NCBI GenBank assembly: GCA_013377095.1
Contig: JACAAY010000011.1
Span: 1-64,000, forward strand
Reading direction: 5' to 3'
DNA: 64,000 bases
DNA from: Desulfuromonadales bacterium
GTDB taxonomy: Bacteria > Desulfobacterota > Desulfuromonadia > Geobacterales > Pseudopelobacteraceae
The notes below the pieces were generated by a model. It saw only the letters and a list, made by a program, of their open reading frames with translations, made no database searches and was not told the DNA's origin. The position numbers and the translations under genes are program-made. Of the stretch, positions 19,432 through 27,770 are shown in pieces (position 1 is the stretch's first letter; every line of letters begins with the position of its first letter).

Positions 19432-19638
19432 CTAGTGAGTGTTGAGCAGCGATTGTCTTCTTTCCACATCCCGATGGGTCATTTTTGATGTCCGTGACCG
19501 TACCGGATCAACACCCAATGCTATCCACCCGCTGCTGCGGCGAAAGCTGGTGATTTTCTCTGATTCGATCAGGGTGTCGAGCATGAAATCTTTTACGTAG
19601 TCATACTTCTTGTCCGGATACATGACATGAATCAACAT
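19432..19638 (-). CDS. Small conserved protein, function unknown
   Basis: A 68-residue protein, MLIHVMYPDKKYDYVKDFML..., with IALGVDPVRSR near the middle and a basic C-terminus. It resembles a short protein family I associate with Geobacter genomes, but that is recall and not a search. A strong ribosome site (AGGGAGG) lies eight bases before ATG 19638, supporting translation. No catalytic or membrane signature is visible. Confidence 0.7.
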   Translation of the reverse strand: MLIHVMYPDKKYDYVKDFMLDTLIESEKITSFRRSSGWIALGVDPVRSRTSKMTHRDVERRQSLLNTH

Positions 19639-19713
19639 AGCGGTAACCTCCCTGCCTGTTCATTTGTTTCCAAATCACAAAAGCTCAACTCCGTTTCAAC
19701 TTTGTTAGTTTAG

Positions 19714-19729
19714 CACAATTACAATTGTG
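19714..19729. promoter_or_regulatory. Palindromic site upstream of the small conserved gene
   Basis: CACAATT and AATTGTG are separated by AC, forming a perfect inverted repeat about 76 bp before the start at 19638. It could be an operator or part of a promoter for that gene. No factor is assigned. Confidence 0.3.
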
Positions 19730-19754
19730 TGCCAGTTCATATTTTGGGTGTTTG

Positions 19755-20486
19755 TTAAAACGTTTTGGAATGCCAATCGGAAGATTGCAAGCGGACAGGA
19801 ACGATGCCGTTGTGGGCCAGGGCGGCGCAGAAACCGTCCGGAACGGCGATGTCGGTCAGATGCCAGCGGTCGGCCCCCTGGCGATTTGTGCTGCATTCCA
19901 ATAGTGCGGAGGTGTGGTTGGGAAGCAGGGAAACATAACAGCAGGTGGCTGGTTCGGCAAAGCCGCTGCCGCAACCTTTGAGGCAGGCTTCCTTGCGGGT
20001 CCAGCCGCGGTAAAAGGCGGCCAGTTGCAACTCCGGGAGCAGGCTGAAGAGTTCGGTTTGTTCGCGAAGGGAGAAGAAATGCTGCGCCATGGCGCGGAAG
20101 GGAAGATCTTCTCGAACATGTTCAATATCTACCCCCACTTCACACCCCTGGGCCAGCGCCAGGATGGCCCGGTCCTCCGAATGGGACAGGTTGAAGGAGA
20201 GGCCGATGCGGGCCTGTTCTCCGGCCAGACGGGGTTTGCCGTGTTTGCTGGACGACAGGCATACGTGCGCCGGGTCCAGGTTCAGACAGCGCGCCAGGGT
20301 TCTGCGGAGAAAGGCGCGTCCGGCCACAAAGCGGTCGCGGACCTGGCGGCTGAGCAAACGGTCGGCCCGCTGGAGTTCGTCGGTTGCGAGAATCTGTTCA
20401 CAAAATAGTAGCTCAGGGTCTGATAGAGACAGTGTGAAATGCAGGATGTGGATTTCCCCGCGTGCGGGCCACAATGGGGCTGTCAT
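19755..20486 (-). CDS. 4'-phosphopantetheinyl transferase, Sfp type
   Basis: A 243-residue enzyme that attaches the phosphopantetheine arm of CoA to carrier proteins. The Sfp-type motifs are present: VGVDIEHV (Mg2+ binding) and FYRGWTRKEACLKGCGSG (W..KEA..K). I chose ATG 20486, whose codon overlaps the oleD stop (ATGA), so it is the last gene of an oleC-oleD-PPTase operon. Olefin synthesis is not known to need a carrier protein, so its presence here is unexpected. Confidence 0.9.
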   Translation of the reverse strand: MTAPLWPARGEIHILHFTLSLSDPELLFCEQILATDELQRADRLLSRQVRDRFVAGRAFLRRTLARCLNLDPAHVCLSSSKHGKPRLAGEQARIGLSFNLSHSEDRAILALAQGCEVGVDIEHVREDLPFRAMAQHFFSLREQTELFSLLPELQLAAFYRGWTRKEACLKGCGSGFAEPATCCYVSLLPNHTSALLECSTNRQGADRWHLTDIAVPDGFCAALAHNGIVPVRLQSSDWHSKTF

Positions 20487-21478
20487 GCCCGCTTCTGTGT
20501 CAGCCATATTCTGAGCCGCTTGAGCCCCTCGTCGATGGAAACCTCCGGAACATACCCCAGGTCGCATCGGGCGGCGGAGATGTCAAACCAGTGGGCGGTG
20601 GCCAGTTCCCTGGCAACGAAGCGGGTCATGGGAGGCTCGTCCGCCAGATTGAACAGATCCCACAGTCGTTCGCACAGAATGCCGGCGGCATAGGCCAGCC
20701 AAGGGGGGATGCTGCTGGTGATTAGTGGCAGGTCGGCGGCAGCCAGGATGCGGTCGATCATCTCCCACAGCGGAACCGGTTCCCCGTTGGAGATGAAATA
20801 GGCCTTGCCGGCCGGTGGCGCGCCGGGCTTCAGGCGCTCTGCGGCAAGCAGGTGGGCGCGGGCGGCATTGTCCACATAGATGGTGTCCACCAGGCAGGGG
20901 CGCGAGCCGATCCGCCGCAGTTTTCCTGATCGTGCCTTGGCCAGGATACGCGGCACAAGGTGGTTATCCCCCGGTCCCCAGATCAGATGCGGCCGCAGGG
21001 AAACCGTGGCCAGCTCCGGGCTGTTAGCTGCCAGCACCAGCTGTTCGGCCAGGGCTTTGGTGTGGGGATAGTGGGCATGGTAGCTGGCCGGGTAGGGGAG
21101 TGATTCGTTGCCCCCCTCCACGTCCGTGCCATCAAAGACAACGCTGGGTGATCCGGTGTAGACCAGCCTGGAGATGCCCCGGGCCTTGCAGGCAGCCAGG
21201 ACGTTTTCGGTGCCGGTCACGTTGGCGCGATGGAACTCTGCGTAGCTGCCCCAGATGCCCGCCTTGGCCGCCACATGAAAGATAATGTCGCATCCTTCGG
21301 CTGCCCGCAACAGGGCATCCCGGTCAGCCAGGTCGCCCCGGAACTGCTCGACGCCCAGACCGGCCAGTGCCGGGTACTCTCCCCGCGAGAAGCTCCGCAC
21401 CTGATGCCCCTGTTCACGCAGCATCCGCACGATCACACCGCCCAGAAAACCGCCACCCCCGGTTACCAGAGCTTTCAC
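20483..21478 (-). CDS. oleD: NAD-dependent epimerase/dehydratase, OleD-like
   Basis: A 331-residue short-chain dehydrogenase of the extended 3-beta-HSD type. The nucleotide motif is VTGGGGFLGG and the catalytic YxxxK is YPHTK. The sequence resembles OleD, the reductase of long-chain olefin biosynthesis. I chose GTG at 21478 because it overlaps the oleC stop (GTGA) and places the motif at the N-terminus; the open frame extends upstream into oleC. The OleD assignment rests mainly on the adjacent OleC. Confidence 0.8.
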   Translation of the reverse strand: MKALVTGGGGFLGGVIVRMLREQGHQVRSFSRGEYPALAGLGVEQFRGDLADRDALLRAAEGCDIIFHVAAKAGIWGSYAEFHRANVTGTENVLAACKARGISRLVYTGSPSVVFDGTDVEGGNESLPYPASYHAHYPHTKALAEQLVLAANSPELATVSLRPHLIWGPGDNHLVPRILAKARSGKLRRIGSRPCLVDTIYVDNAARAHLLAAERLKPGAPPAGKAYFISNGEPVPLWEMIDRILAAADLPLITSSIPPWLAYAAGILCERLWDLFNLADEPPMTRFVARELATAHWFDISAARCDLGYVPEVSIDEGLKRLRIWLTQKRA

Positions 21479-23115
21479 GCAGGCTGCTCCGCTGCCCAGG
21501 CCGCCAGCTGCTCGCGGAAAATCTTGGCGTTGTGGCGGATATCCACCGGAAAGGAGGGATGGAAGAGGATTTTCAGTACGCATTTGGTGTGGGGATACTT
21601 GCTTCCCAGGGCGATCAATTCCCGCCGGATGCGGCCGGTTTCATCCGAAGGTATATCTGCTTCCAGTTCCACACAGAGAACCGGTTGCTGTTTTCCCGGT
21701 TCACCCACACCAACCAGGGCGGTGCGGGACACCTGGGGATGGCTGTTGAAGACCCCCTCCACCGGAATGGTATAGAGTGTCTCCTGGGGGGTGATCACCC
21801 GGTGGGCCTTCCGCCCGCAGAACCAGACTCTCCCCTCCCTGTCCTGATAGCCCAGATCGCCCATCCTGTGCCAGAAACCGCCGAGTGGGTCCGGAATTTT
21901 GGCCAGACGTGTCGCCTCGGACCGGTTGATGTAGGATGCGGTTACCTGCTCCCCTTTGACGGCAATTTCACCCACATCCCAGGGAGGCAGCGCCAGCTCT
22001 TCACTCCATTCGTCCAGGGGGGTGTCGCTGATGGGGATGATGGCCAGCTCGATTCCCTCCACCGGCAGGCCGACACAGACCCCGCGCCCCTGCGCGGTCA
22101 AGTGGCAGGTTTCACCCAGGATTTCGCTGCTGCCGATGGAGCAGACCGGTAAGGCTTCCGTTGCGCCATAGGGGGTGAATATCTCGGCCTGCGGATCAAG
22201 CATGCTGCTGAAACGCTCCATAACCGCGGCCGGTACCGGCGCCCCGGCCGAAATGACCCGTCTGAGGGTCGGCAGCGTAATCTCCCGCTCGGCGCCGTAG
22301 CGACCAACCCGGTTGATCAGGGCCGGTGAGCCGAACATGGTGGTGACGCCGTACTCCCTGATGGCGGAGATGATGTCGTTCGGATTGACCGAGCCGGGAC
22401 GGGTGAAGTCCATTTCCGGGATCACGGCGGTCATGCCCAGGGCCGGAGCAAAGAGCGCAAAGAGCGGGAAGGTGGGCAGGTCGATCTCTCCCGGCTGGAT
22501 GCCGTACACCGTGCGGAGTGCCTCGACCTGGGCGGCAAAGTTGCCGTGGGTATAAACCGCCCCCTTTGGTGGACCGGTGCTGCCGCTGGTGAAGAGAATG
22601 GCAGCGGTGTCAGCCTTGACGGTTCTGGCCGGGGAGAATGGTTGCTGCTCTTCACTCCGGGCGATGATGCCGGAAAGGGTCTCGCCCCGCCAGAGCAGCC
22701 GGCGCCCAACGGTAACCAGGGTGTGGATGCTGTCTTTGCCCCAACCGAACATCAGCCGGGCGAGGTGCGCCTTGGTGATGCCGATGAAAGCCCGTGGCTC
22801 GGCCTCGGCCAGGCAGGCCTTCAGGTTTTTTACCCCCAGACCGGGATCAATCAGCACCGGTACCGCGGCGACCTTGAACAGGGCGAAGGTCAGGGCAAAG
22901 AACTCAGGGCCGGGTGGAACCATCAGCACGGTGCGCACGCCCCGGCCGATGCCGATGGCGACCAGTCCGTGGGCGATGCGGTCGGAGAGGTCGTCCAGGT
23001 CCCGAAAGGTGAGCTGGAGATCTCCCTGGGGGAAGATGATGGCCGGGGTATCCGGCTGGAGATCGGCCATCCGGGGCAGATGGGCGGAGATGTTGACGAT
23101 CTGTTGAGGAGTCAT
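21475..23115 (-). CDS. oleC: AMP-dependent ligase, OleC-like beta-lactone synthetase
   Basis: A 546-residue ANL-family enzyme. The phosphate-binding motif is LFTSGSTGPPKGAVYTHG and the adenine motif is TPYGATEA. Early segments such as VRTVLMVPPGPEFFALTFAL and IDPGLGVKNLKACLAEAEPR match my recollection of OleC, which converts beta-hydroxy acids to beta-lactones. The start is ATG 23115. OleA and OleB are not beside it; the upstream 500 bp are non-coding on this strand. Confidence 0.82.
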   Translation of the reverse strand: MTPQQIVNISAHLPRMADLQPDTPAIIFPQGDLQLTFRDLDDLSDRIAHGLVAIGIGRGVRTVLMVPPGPEFFALTFALFKVAAVPVLIDPGLGVKNLKACLAEAEPRAFIGITKAHLARLMFGWGKDSIHTLVTVGRRLLWRGETLSGIIARSEEQQPFSPARTVKADTAAILFTSGSTGPPKGAVYTHGNFAAQVEALRTVYGIQPGEIDLPTFPLFALFAPALGMTAVIPEMDFTRPGSVNPNDIISAIREYGVTTMFGSPALINRVGRYGAEREITLPTLRRVISAGAPVPAAVMERFSSMLDPQAEIFTPYGATEALPVCSIGSSEILGETCHLTAQGRGVCVGLPVEGIELAIIPISDTPLDEWSEELALPPWDVGEIAVKGEQVTASYINRSEATRLAKIPDPLGGFWHRMGDLGYQDREGRVWFCGRKAHRVITPQETLYTIPVEGVFNSHPQVSRTALVGVGEPGKQQPVLCVELEADIPSDETGRIRRELIALGSKYPHTKCVLKILFHPSFPVDIRHNAKIFREQLAAWAAEQPA

Positions 23116-23624
23116 GGCATGTTCCGTGGGGAAGAAATTCTTTTGAATATACTCATCCCGGCTGGTCAATGCAAGCAGTTGTGGCTGGAGGATGTTTGAG
23201 GTGGGGATTGTGAAGCTTGGAGCGGATGAGGTAGGCCGTGTTCTACGCCATTTCATCGGGAATCTCCCGCTAATACAGTCTTATGGCTACGATTAGATCT
23301 CTTGACATGGATGTGAATAGAAGATAAAGACGTACCAATTGTTGCTTCTGTGATCCTTTTTTATTCAATTGTAAAGGTTTACCCGGAGTAATCCGGGGGA
23401 GTTTTAGCCTGGCCTGCAACGGCATGGACGGCTTGATTGCCGAGGAAAATACCTCTCACACCAGATCCCTCTCTTCGGCATGAAGATGGGGATTTTTTGT
23501 GTCCAGCGGCTACCGGTCTCGTTATCATCTGACAGTGGACAGGCTTGTCGTTAGTACGTTCGCGTTGTTTCGGAGAAGTTTGGAGGAGGAGACGTGAGAT
23601 GTTGTGGGCCGGGAGGAGCTGTGT
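23116..23624. other. Intergenic region between oleC and the secreted Ig-like gene
   Basis: A 509-bp stretch between divergent genes with no convincing gene; open frames here overlap the flanking genes or lack family features. A small hairpin (CCCGGA-GTAA-TCCGGG) lies at 23382-23397. Promoters for both flanking genes are expected here but I cannot assign them. Confidence 0.5.
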
Positions 23625-25073
23625 ATGAGCAATATTACGGATAGTCGCTTGATAGTGTTGTCGTGTCTTTTGATCCCGTTCATGCTTTTGTGTTTTATTT
23701 CGCAAGCTCGTGCCGGGATTGCGCTGGAGACATACTGGCCACTCTATGGAGGCGACCAAAAAGTGTTTTCCTACGGCGCTGAATCGTTAGCAATGACTGT
23801 CAGTGACTATGAGGTCAACCAGTACAAGATACAATATCAGACGGCAACGGATATGGGGTATGAGATTCATCAGATCGGTTCGGACAAGATTCAAGTCGTT
23901 TTGGCGAAGACAGGATACATACTGATCAGTTTTAATCCGTATATCAATCTGCTGAATGAAAGCGTCGTGCTGAACGGTGGCACAATAACAACCCAGACCA
24001 CCGTAACGCAGCGATACGCCGGCAGTTACCCGGCTACCTTTACGGTTGTCGTTGAAATGGCCGGTGCGGTGACGGTTCCCGCGGGCACCTTTACAAATTG
24101 CAGGTCGATATCCGTCCAAAAAGTGGCGACGATTCCGGGAGAAGGCACCGTAAATGTATCCTTTATGACCGCCATCCTGGCCCCGGGAGTTGGCATCATA
24201 CGAAAGCTTGTCTCGCCCGGAACGTGGGCTGAACTGGTCAGTGGCACTGTTCATGGAATAGATGTTACTAAAACTACCATCGCCCCGACAATTGCCAGCA
24301 GCAGCCCGTTGCCGACGGCAACAGTTGGTGTGGCGTACAATCAGGCACTGGCCGCAACCGACGGTGCAATGCCCTACACCTGGTCAGTTTCATCGGGCAC
24401 ACTTCCGGCTGGATTAAGTCTGAGCAGTGTCGGCATTCTCAGTGGTACCCCGAGTGTTGCGACAAACACCGGATTTACCGTGCAGGTGACAGGCAGCAAT
24501 GGTCTGTTCTCCAGAAAAGTGTTTAGTATTGCGGTGAACAACCAGTTTTCATCGCTTGACCTGTCACTTTCCGGCAGCGGCAGCGGCTCGGTTAACAGCA
24601 ACCCCTCCGGTTCCATCTCCTGCACATGGCCGCCACAGGCCGGAAAGTGCTCCACTTCCCAGACTACCGGTACCTCGCTCACCCTTATCGCCAGCCATGG
24701 AGGCGATTCCAGCTTCGGCGGCTGGGGAGGTTCATGCAGCTTATGCACCGGACTCACTTGTCTGCTAACCATCGACGCTGACAAGAGCTGCACGGCTATC
24801 TTCAATATCCTGCCACTGGTGCGGATTCCGGGTCCTGCCTACTACGCATCCATCGCCACAGCCTATAGTCACCTGGTCGCGGGCTCTCACGCAGCTATGC
24901 AGGTTCAGGCTGTGGAGCTGACCGGGGATGTGGATTTACTAAGCAACATAGAGCTTGACCTGCAGGGGGGCTATGACTCTGGCTTCACCGGCAGTACCGG
25001 TTTTACCACCCTGCATGGAACGGTGAGCATAGGCAACGGATCGCTGACGCTGGATAGAATTGTAATAAAGTGA
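23625..25073 (+). CDS. Secreted Ig-like protein with Geobacter-type C-terminal domain
   Basis: A 482-residue exported protein, starting at ATG 23625 six bases after GGGAGGAG. It has a signal peptide (LSCLLIPFMLLCFISQARA), an unassigned N-terminal domain (about 30-215), an Ig-like domain of the He_PIG type (PLPTATVGVAYNQALAATDG, about 225-310), a glycine-rich bacterial repeat domain (GSGSGSVNSNPSG to CTAIFN, about 315-395) and an about 87-residue C-terminal domain (24810-25073) ending RIVIK. The same last two domain types occur in the GH44 protein of this window. A surface role is likely but the function is unknown. Confidence 0.75.
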   Translation: MSNITDSRLIVLSCLLIPFMLLCFISQARAGIALETYWPLYGGDQKVFSYGAESLAMTVSDYEVNQYKIQYQTATDMGYEIHQIGSDKIQVVLAKTGYILISFNPYINLLNESVVLNGGTITTQTTVTQRYAGSYPATFTVVVEMAGAVTVPAGTFTNCRSISVQKVATIPGEGTVNVSFMTAILAPGVGIIRKLVSPGTWAELVSGTVHGIDVTKTTIAPTIASSSPLPTATVGVAYNQALAATDGAMPYTWSVSSGTLPAGLSLSSVGILSGTPSVATNTGFTVQVTGSNGLFSRKVFSIAVNNQFSSLDLSLSGSGSGSVNSNPSGSISCTWPPQAGKCSTSQTTGTSLTLIASHGGDSSFGGWGGSCSLCTGLTCLLTIDADKSCTAIFNILPLVRIPGPAYYASIATAYSHLVAGSHAAMQVQAVELTGDVDLLSNIELDLQGGYDSGFTGSTGFTTLHGTVSIGNGSLTLDRIVIK

Positions 25074-25110
25074 TTGGTCTGCGTAAAAATCCGGCAGAAA
25101 TTACCTCTGA

Positions 25111-25440
25111 TTACTTCAAAGCCTTTGGCGCCCCCCGGCCAGTGCGTCCACCCTGACAGCCCCGGCTGCCGGACGAGCCTGTTTTCTTGACCTGCTTGGG
25201 GGGCGCGTTCTTTACAACGATCAGGCGCTCACCGAGCATGGCTCCGTTTAGCAGGTCAATGGCCTCTCTGGCTTCATCTTCGGTCGACATCCTGACATAT
25301 CCACACCCCCGGTACATACCGGTTCCGGGGTCAACTACCAGGTGAACGGACGTAACCGTGCCTGCCACGGAGAACAGCTTCCGCACTTCATCCTCCGTGA
25401 CTGTACCGGAGAGGTGTCCAACATAGATCTCCACACCCAT
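25111..25440 (-). CDS. RRM-domain RNA-binding protein
   Basis: A 109-residue protein with one RNA recognition motif. RNP2 is IYVGHL near residue 5 and RNP1 is RGCGYVRM near residue 45. The C-terminal tail is Gly/Arg/Lys-rich, as in bacterial Rbp proteins. Such proteins bind RNA and are often cold- or stress-related. It is divergent from the VOC gene at 25673. The target is unknown. Confidence 0.92.
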   Translation of the reverse strand: MGVEIYVGHLSGTVTEDEVRKLFSVAGTVTSVHLVVDPGTGMYRGCGYVRMSTEDEAREAIDLLNGAMLGERLIVVKNAPPKQVKKTGSSGSRGCQGGRTGRGAPKALK

Positions 25441-25672
25441 TGTATTGTTTCCTTTTCATGTGTTTCGTACTCACTCCGATGGGCCAGCATTACGAGTGCG
25501 TTATTCTCTTGGGACAAAATCCCACGCATCAAGACAACAGTCAATGCATCTGATCTTGAAACTCACTGATTGCGTTTTTATTTCAAAAGACTAAAATTGT
25601 CTTATATGCAACAAAGGGCAGTATGTGGTAACGAAATGCACTGTTCAAACAACGCAACACAAGGAGGATATC

Positions 25673-26143
25673 ATGGCAACCTCAATAAAACCGATTCCGG
25701 ATGGTTATCATACGGTGACCCCTTATCTGGTTATCAAGGATGCCGCAAAGGCAATTGAATTCTACACGGAGGTTTTTAACGCCATGGAATGCATGCGTCT
25801 GCCAAACCCGGAGGGCAAGCTGATGCATGCTGAAATCAGGATTGGTGATTCATCGATCATGCTCTGCGATGAGTCTCCCAACTGTAATGCGTTCAGTCCG
25901 TTGACGATTGGGGACACGGCCGTATCGATCATGCTCTACGTGGAAGATGTGGATGCTGTTGTCAACCGCGCAGTTGCGGCCGGAGCCGTGCTGGTAATGC
26001 CCGTTGCTGACCAGTTCTGGGGTGACCGCATGGGGTCGATTACCGACCCGTTCGGGCACAAATGGTCCGTTGCCACGCACGTGGAAGATGTGCCGCCGGA
26101 AGAGATCCGTGCACGCGTCAAGGCGCTCTTTGATGCTCAATGA
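25673..26143 (+). CDS. VOC/PhnB-like protein
   Basis: A 156-residue protein of the glyoxalase/bleomycin-resistance (VOC) fold, PhnB-like (HTVTPYLVIKDAAKAIEFYT, MLCDESPN, ITDPFGHKWSVATHVEDV). ATG 25673 has a strong AAGGAGG six bases upstream. Members bind a metal and small molecules; the substrate is not predictable. It is followed at once by the decayed end of a related gene. Confidence 0.9.
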   Translation: MATSIKPIPDGYHTVTPYLVIKDAAKAIEFYTEVFNAMECMRLPNPEGKLMHAEIRIGDSSIMLCDESPNCNAFSPLTIGDTAVSIMLYVEDVDAVVNRAVAAGAVLVMPVADQFWGDRMGSITDPFGHKWSVATHVEDVPPEEIRARVKALFDAQ

Positions 26144-26156
26144 TCCCGCTCCGGTC

Positions 26157-26228
26157 AGATCAAACCGGGCCATGCTGAAGATGATCAAACTCGACATTGA
26201 AGGTTTACGGCAGGCATATGGGCAATGA
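26157..26228 (+). pseudogene. C-terminal remnant of a PhnB/3-demethylubiquinone methyltransferase-like gene
   Basis: In-frame residues NRAMLKMIKLDIEGLRQAYG followed by a stop resemble the C-terminus of many PhnB-type VOC proteins. No matching N-terminal part is present before it. I read it as the tail of a lost second copy next to the intact VOC gene. Confidence 0.5.
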
Positions 26229-26275
26229 TATGGTAGGGTTGATGGAAAGACTGATTTCACTTATGGGGGTCTGAC

Positions 26276-26698
26276 ATGAAGAGAATGGGTTTTGTTGTGG
26301 GGGCAGTTGCTCTGATGGGACTTTCAGGTTGTGCGACTCAGGGCTTTGTCCGCTCCCAGGCCGATCCGTTGGCAGAGCGCATCGGCAAGCTGGAAGCAAA
26401 AGAAGTTCAACTCAGTGGAATGAGAGAAGCCGACAGTGCTGCCGTCAAGCAGGCTAACGACAAGGCTGAACAGGCGCTTGCCATCGCAAACAAAACCGCG
26501 GTTGATGTAGTGAATGCAAATAACGATGTTAAGAAGGCCGATGCGGCTGTCACGAAAGCCGAGGCGGCCGCTCAGAGAGCCGAAGCTGCGGCCGCGAGAG
26601 CTGAAAAGGCCGCTAATGAGGCGGTTCAGGCTGCCAATGAAGCGAAGCAGATGGCGTTGAAATCAGAAAAGGTCTTTAAACTTGAGCAGAAGAAGTAG
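26276..26698 (+). CDS. Alanine-rich coiled-coil outer-membrane lipoprotein, Lpp/OprI-like
   Basis: A 140-residue lipoprotein with lipobox LSGC and an Ala/Glu/Lys-rich heptad region (about 60-130) likely to form a trimeric coiled coil, ending in lysines (KLEQKK). Lpp proteins tether the outer membrane, and terminal lysines in Lpp are linked to peptidoglycan by L,D-transpeptidases. An L,D-transpeptidase gene follows 66 bp later, supporting that role here. It is longer than E. coli Lpp. Confidence 0.8.
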   Translation: MKRMGFVVGAVALMGLSGCATQGFVRSQADPLAERIGKLEAKEVQLSGMREADSAAVKQANDKAEQALAIANKTAVDVVNANNDVKKADAAVTKAEAAAQRAEAAAARAEKAANEAVQAANEAKQMALKSEKVFKLEQKK

Positions 26699-26714
26699 CC
26701 TTAAACCACCTCGG

Positions 26715-26741
26715 CAGGCGCTCCCTGTCGGGAACAGCCTG
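26715..26741 (+). terminator. Weak hairpin between the Lpp-like and L,D-transpeptidase genes
   Basis: CAGGC-TCCC and GGGA-GCCTG pair with a small internal loop and a 4-nt apex. The T run (26757-26761) lies 15 nt further on, so termination would be partial at best. It may set the ratio between the two products. Confidence 0.3.
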
Positions 26742-26764
26742 TTGTCTATCGACGGGTTTTTACC

Positions 26765-27643
26765 GTGAACCGATGGAAGGCACTTTTGTTATGTGTGATC
26801 TGTCTGGTTGGTCTGTCCCGACAGCGAACCGAGGGCGCCGAATTTTTCTTCAGCCAGGGAGTGGGGGGTGTATTCGAAAACCACACCATCAGAAGCGATG
26901 ATTCGCTGGTTGAACTGGCTCGGCACTACGATGTGGGCTACAGCGAAATTACCGCAGCCAATCCGAGGGTGGACCCCTTTATCCCCCAGATGGGAACCAG
27001 TGTCACGATTCCCAGGATCTGGATTCTACCGGATATCCCGCTGCAGCGGGGTATCGTCATCAATCTTTCTGAAATGCGTCTTTACTTTTTTCACCCGAAA
27101 ACCAGGGAGCTGGTTGAAACCTTTCCCGTCGGCATTGGTGACGAGGGGTGGGATACACCCACCGGGACATACCGCATAATCGAGAAAGTGGTACATCCGG
27201 CCTGGCATGTCCCCGCGTCGATTCGGAGGCAGCGACCGGAACTGCCCAAAGTTCTCCCGCCGGGAGGCGACAATCCACTCGGCAGCCATGCCTTGCGACT
27301 TTCCAGCGGAAGCATATTGATTCACGGCACCAATCGCCCGTTTGGCATCGGCAGAAGAGTCAGCCACGGTTGCATACATCTCTATCCTGAAGACATTGCG
27401 ACTCTATATAAAAAAGTACCACTCGGAACAAGTGTCACTATTGTTCGACAGCAGGTAAAAGTCGCTGAAGTCAACGGGTGGGTGGTGGTGGAGGTCCATG
27501 GAGATGGGGGGAGCGATCTGGAGCATGAGGCGCTCACTCTTCTGAAGAGGAGAGGGTTGCTTGCAAAAGCTGACATTGGAAAGCTGAAGGTCGCGTTACG
27601 ATTGAACTTGGGAACGCCGACGGATATAACCAGGAAAGAATGA
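26765..27643 (+). CDS. L,D-transpeptidase with LysM domain (ErfK/YbiS type)
   Basis: A 292-residue periplasmic enzyme starting at GTG 26765. It has a signal sequence, a LysM-like domain (about 38-82, HTIRSDDSLVELARHYDV) and a YkuD catalytic domain with the cysteine motif RRVSHGCIHLY (about 197-207) and upstream LIHGTN. ErfK/YbiS enzymes cross-link Lpp to peptidoglycan or form 3-3 crosslinks. The neighbouring Lpp-like lipoprotein is a natural substrate candidate. Confidence 0.93.
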   Translation: MNRWKALLLCVICLVGLSRQRTEGAEFFFSQGVGGVFENHTIRSDDSLVELARHYDVGYSEITAANPRVDPFIPQMGTSVTIPRIWILPDIPLQRGIVINLSEMRLYFFHPKTRELVETFPVGIGDEGWDTPTGTYRIIEKVVHPAWHVPASIRRQRPELPKVLPPGGDNPLGSHALRLSSGSILIHGTNRPFGIGRRVSHGCIHLYPEDIATLYKKVPLGTSVTIVRQQVKVAEVNGWVVVEVHGDGGSDLEHEALTLLKRRGLLAKADIGKLKVALRLNLGTPTDITRKE

Positions 27644-27770
27644 ACAATTTAATGGTGCCCCGATTGCGGTCTGACAGCATTTTCGCTATAGTCCACGGTA
27701 CGTTATATTTCCGGAATGAGTGTGATTGATTTTCGTTTGTGCTTATTTCAGCCGTAAGGATTCTTCCCGT

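Noticed and set aside
19755-23115. Reading the oleCD cluster as a polyketide or NRPS system
   Set aside because: No carrier protein or synthase domains are present in the window.
23379-23759. 126-residue minus-strand frame
   Set aside because: Shadow of the signal-peptide region of the gene at 23625 and of non-coding DNA; no family features.
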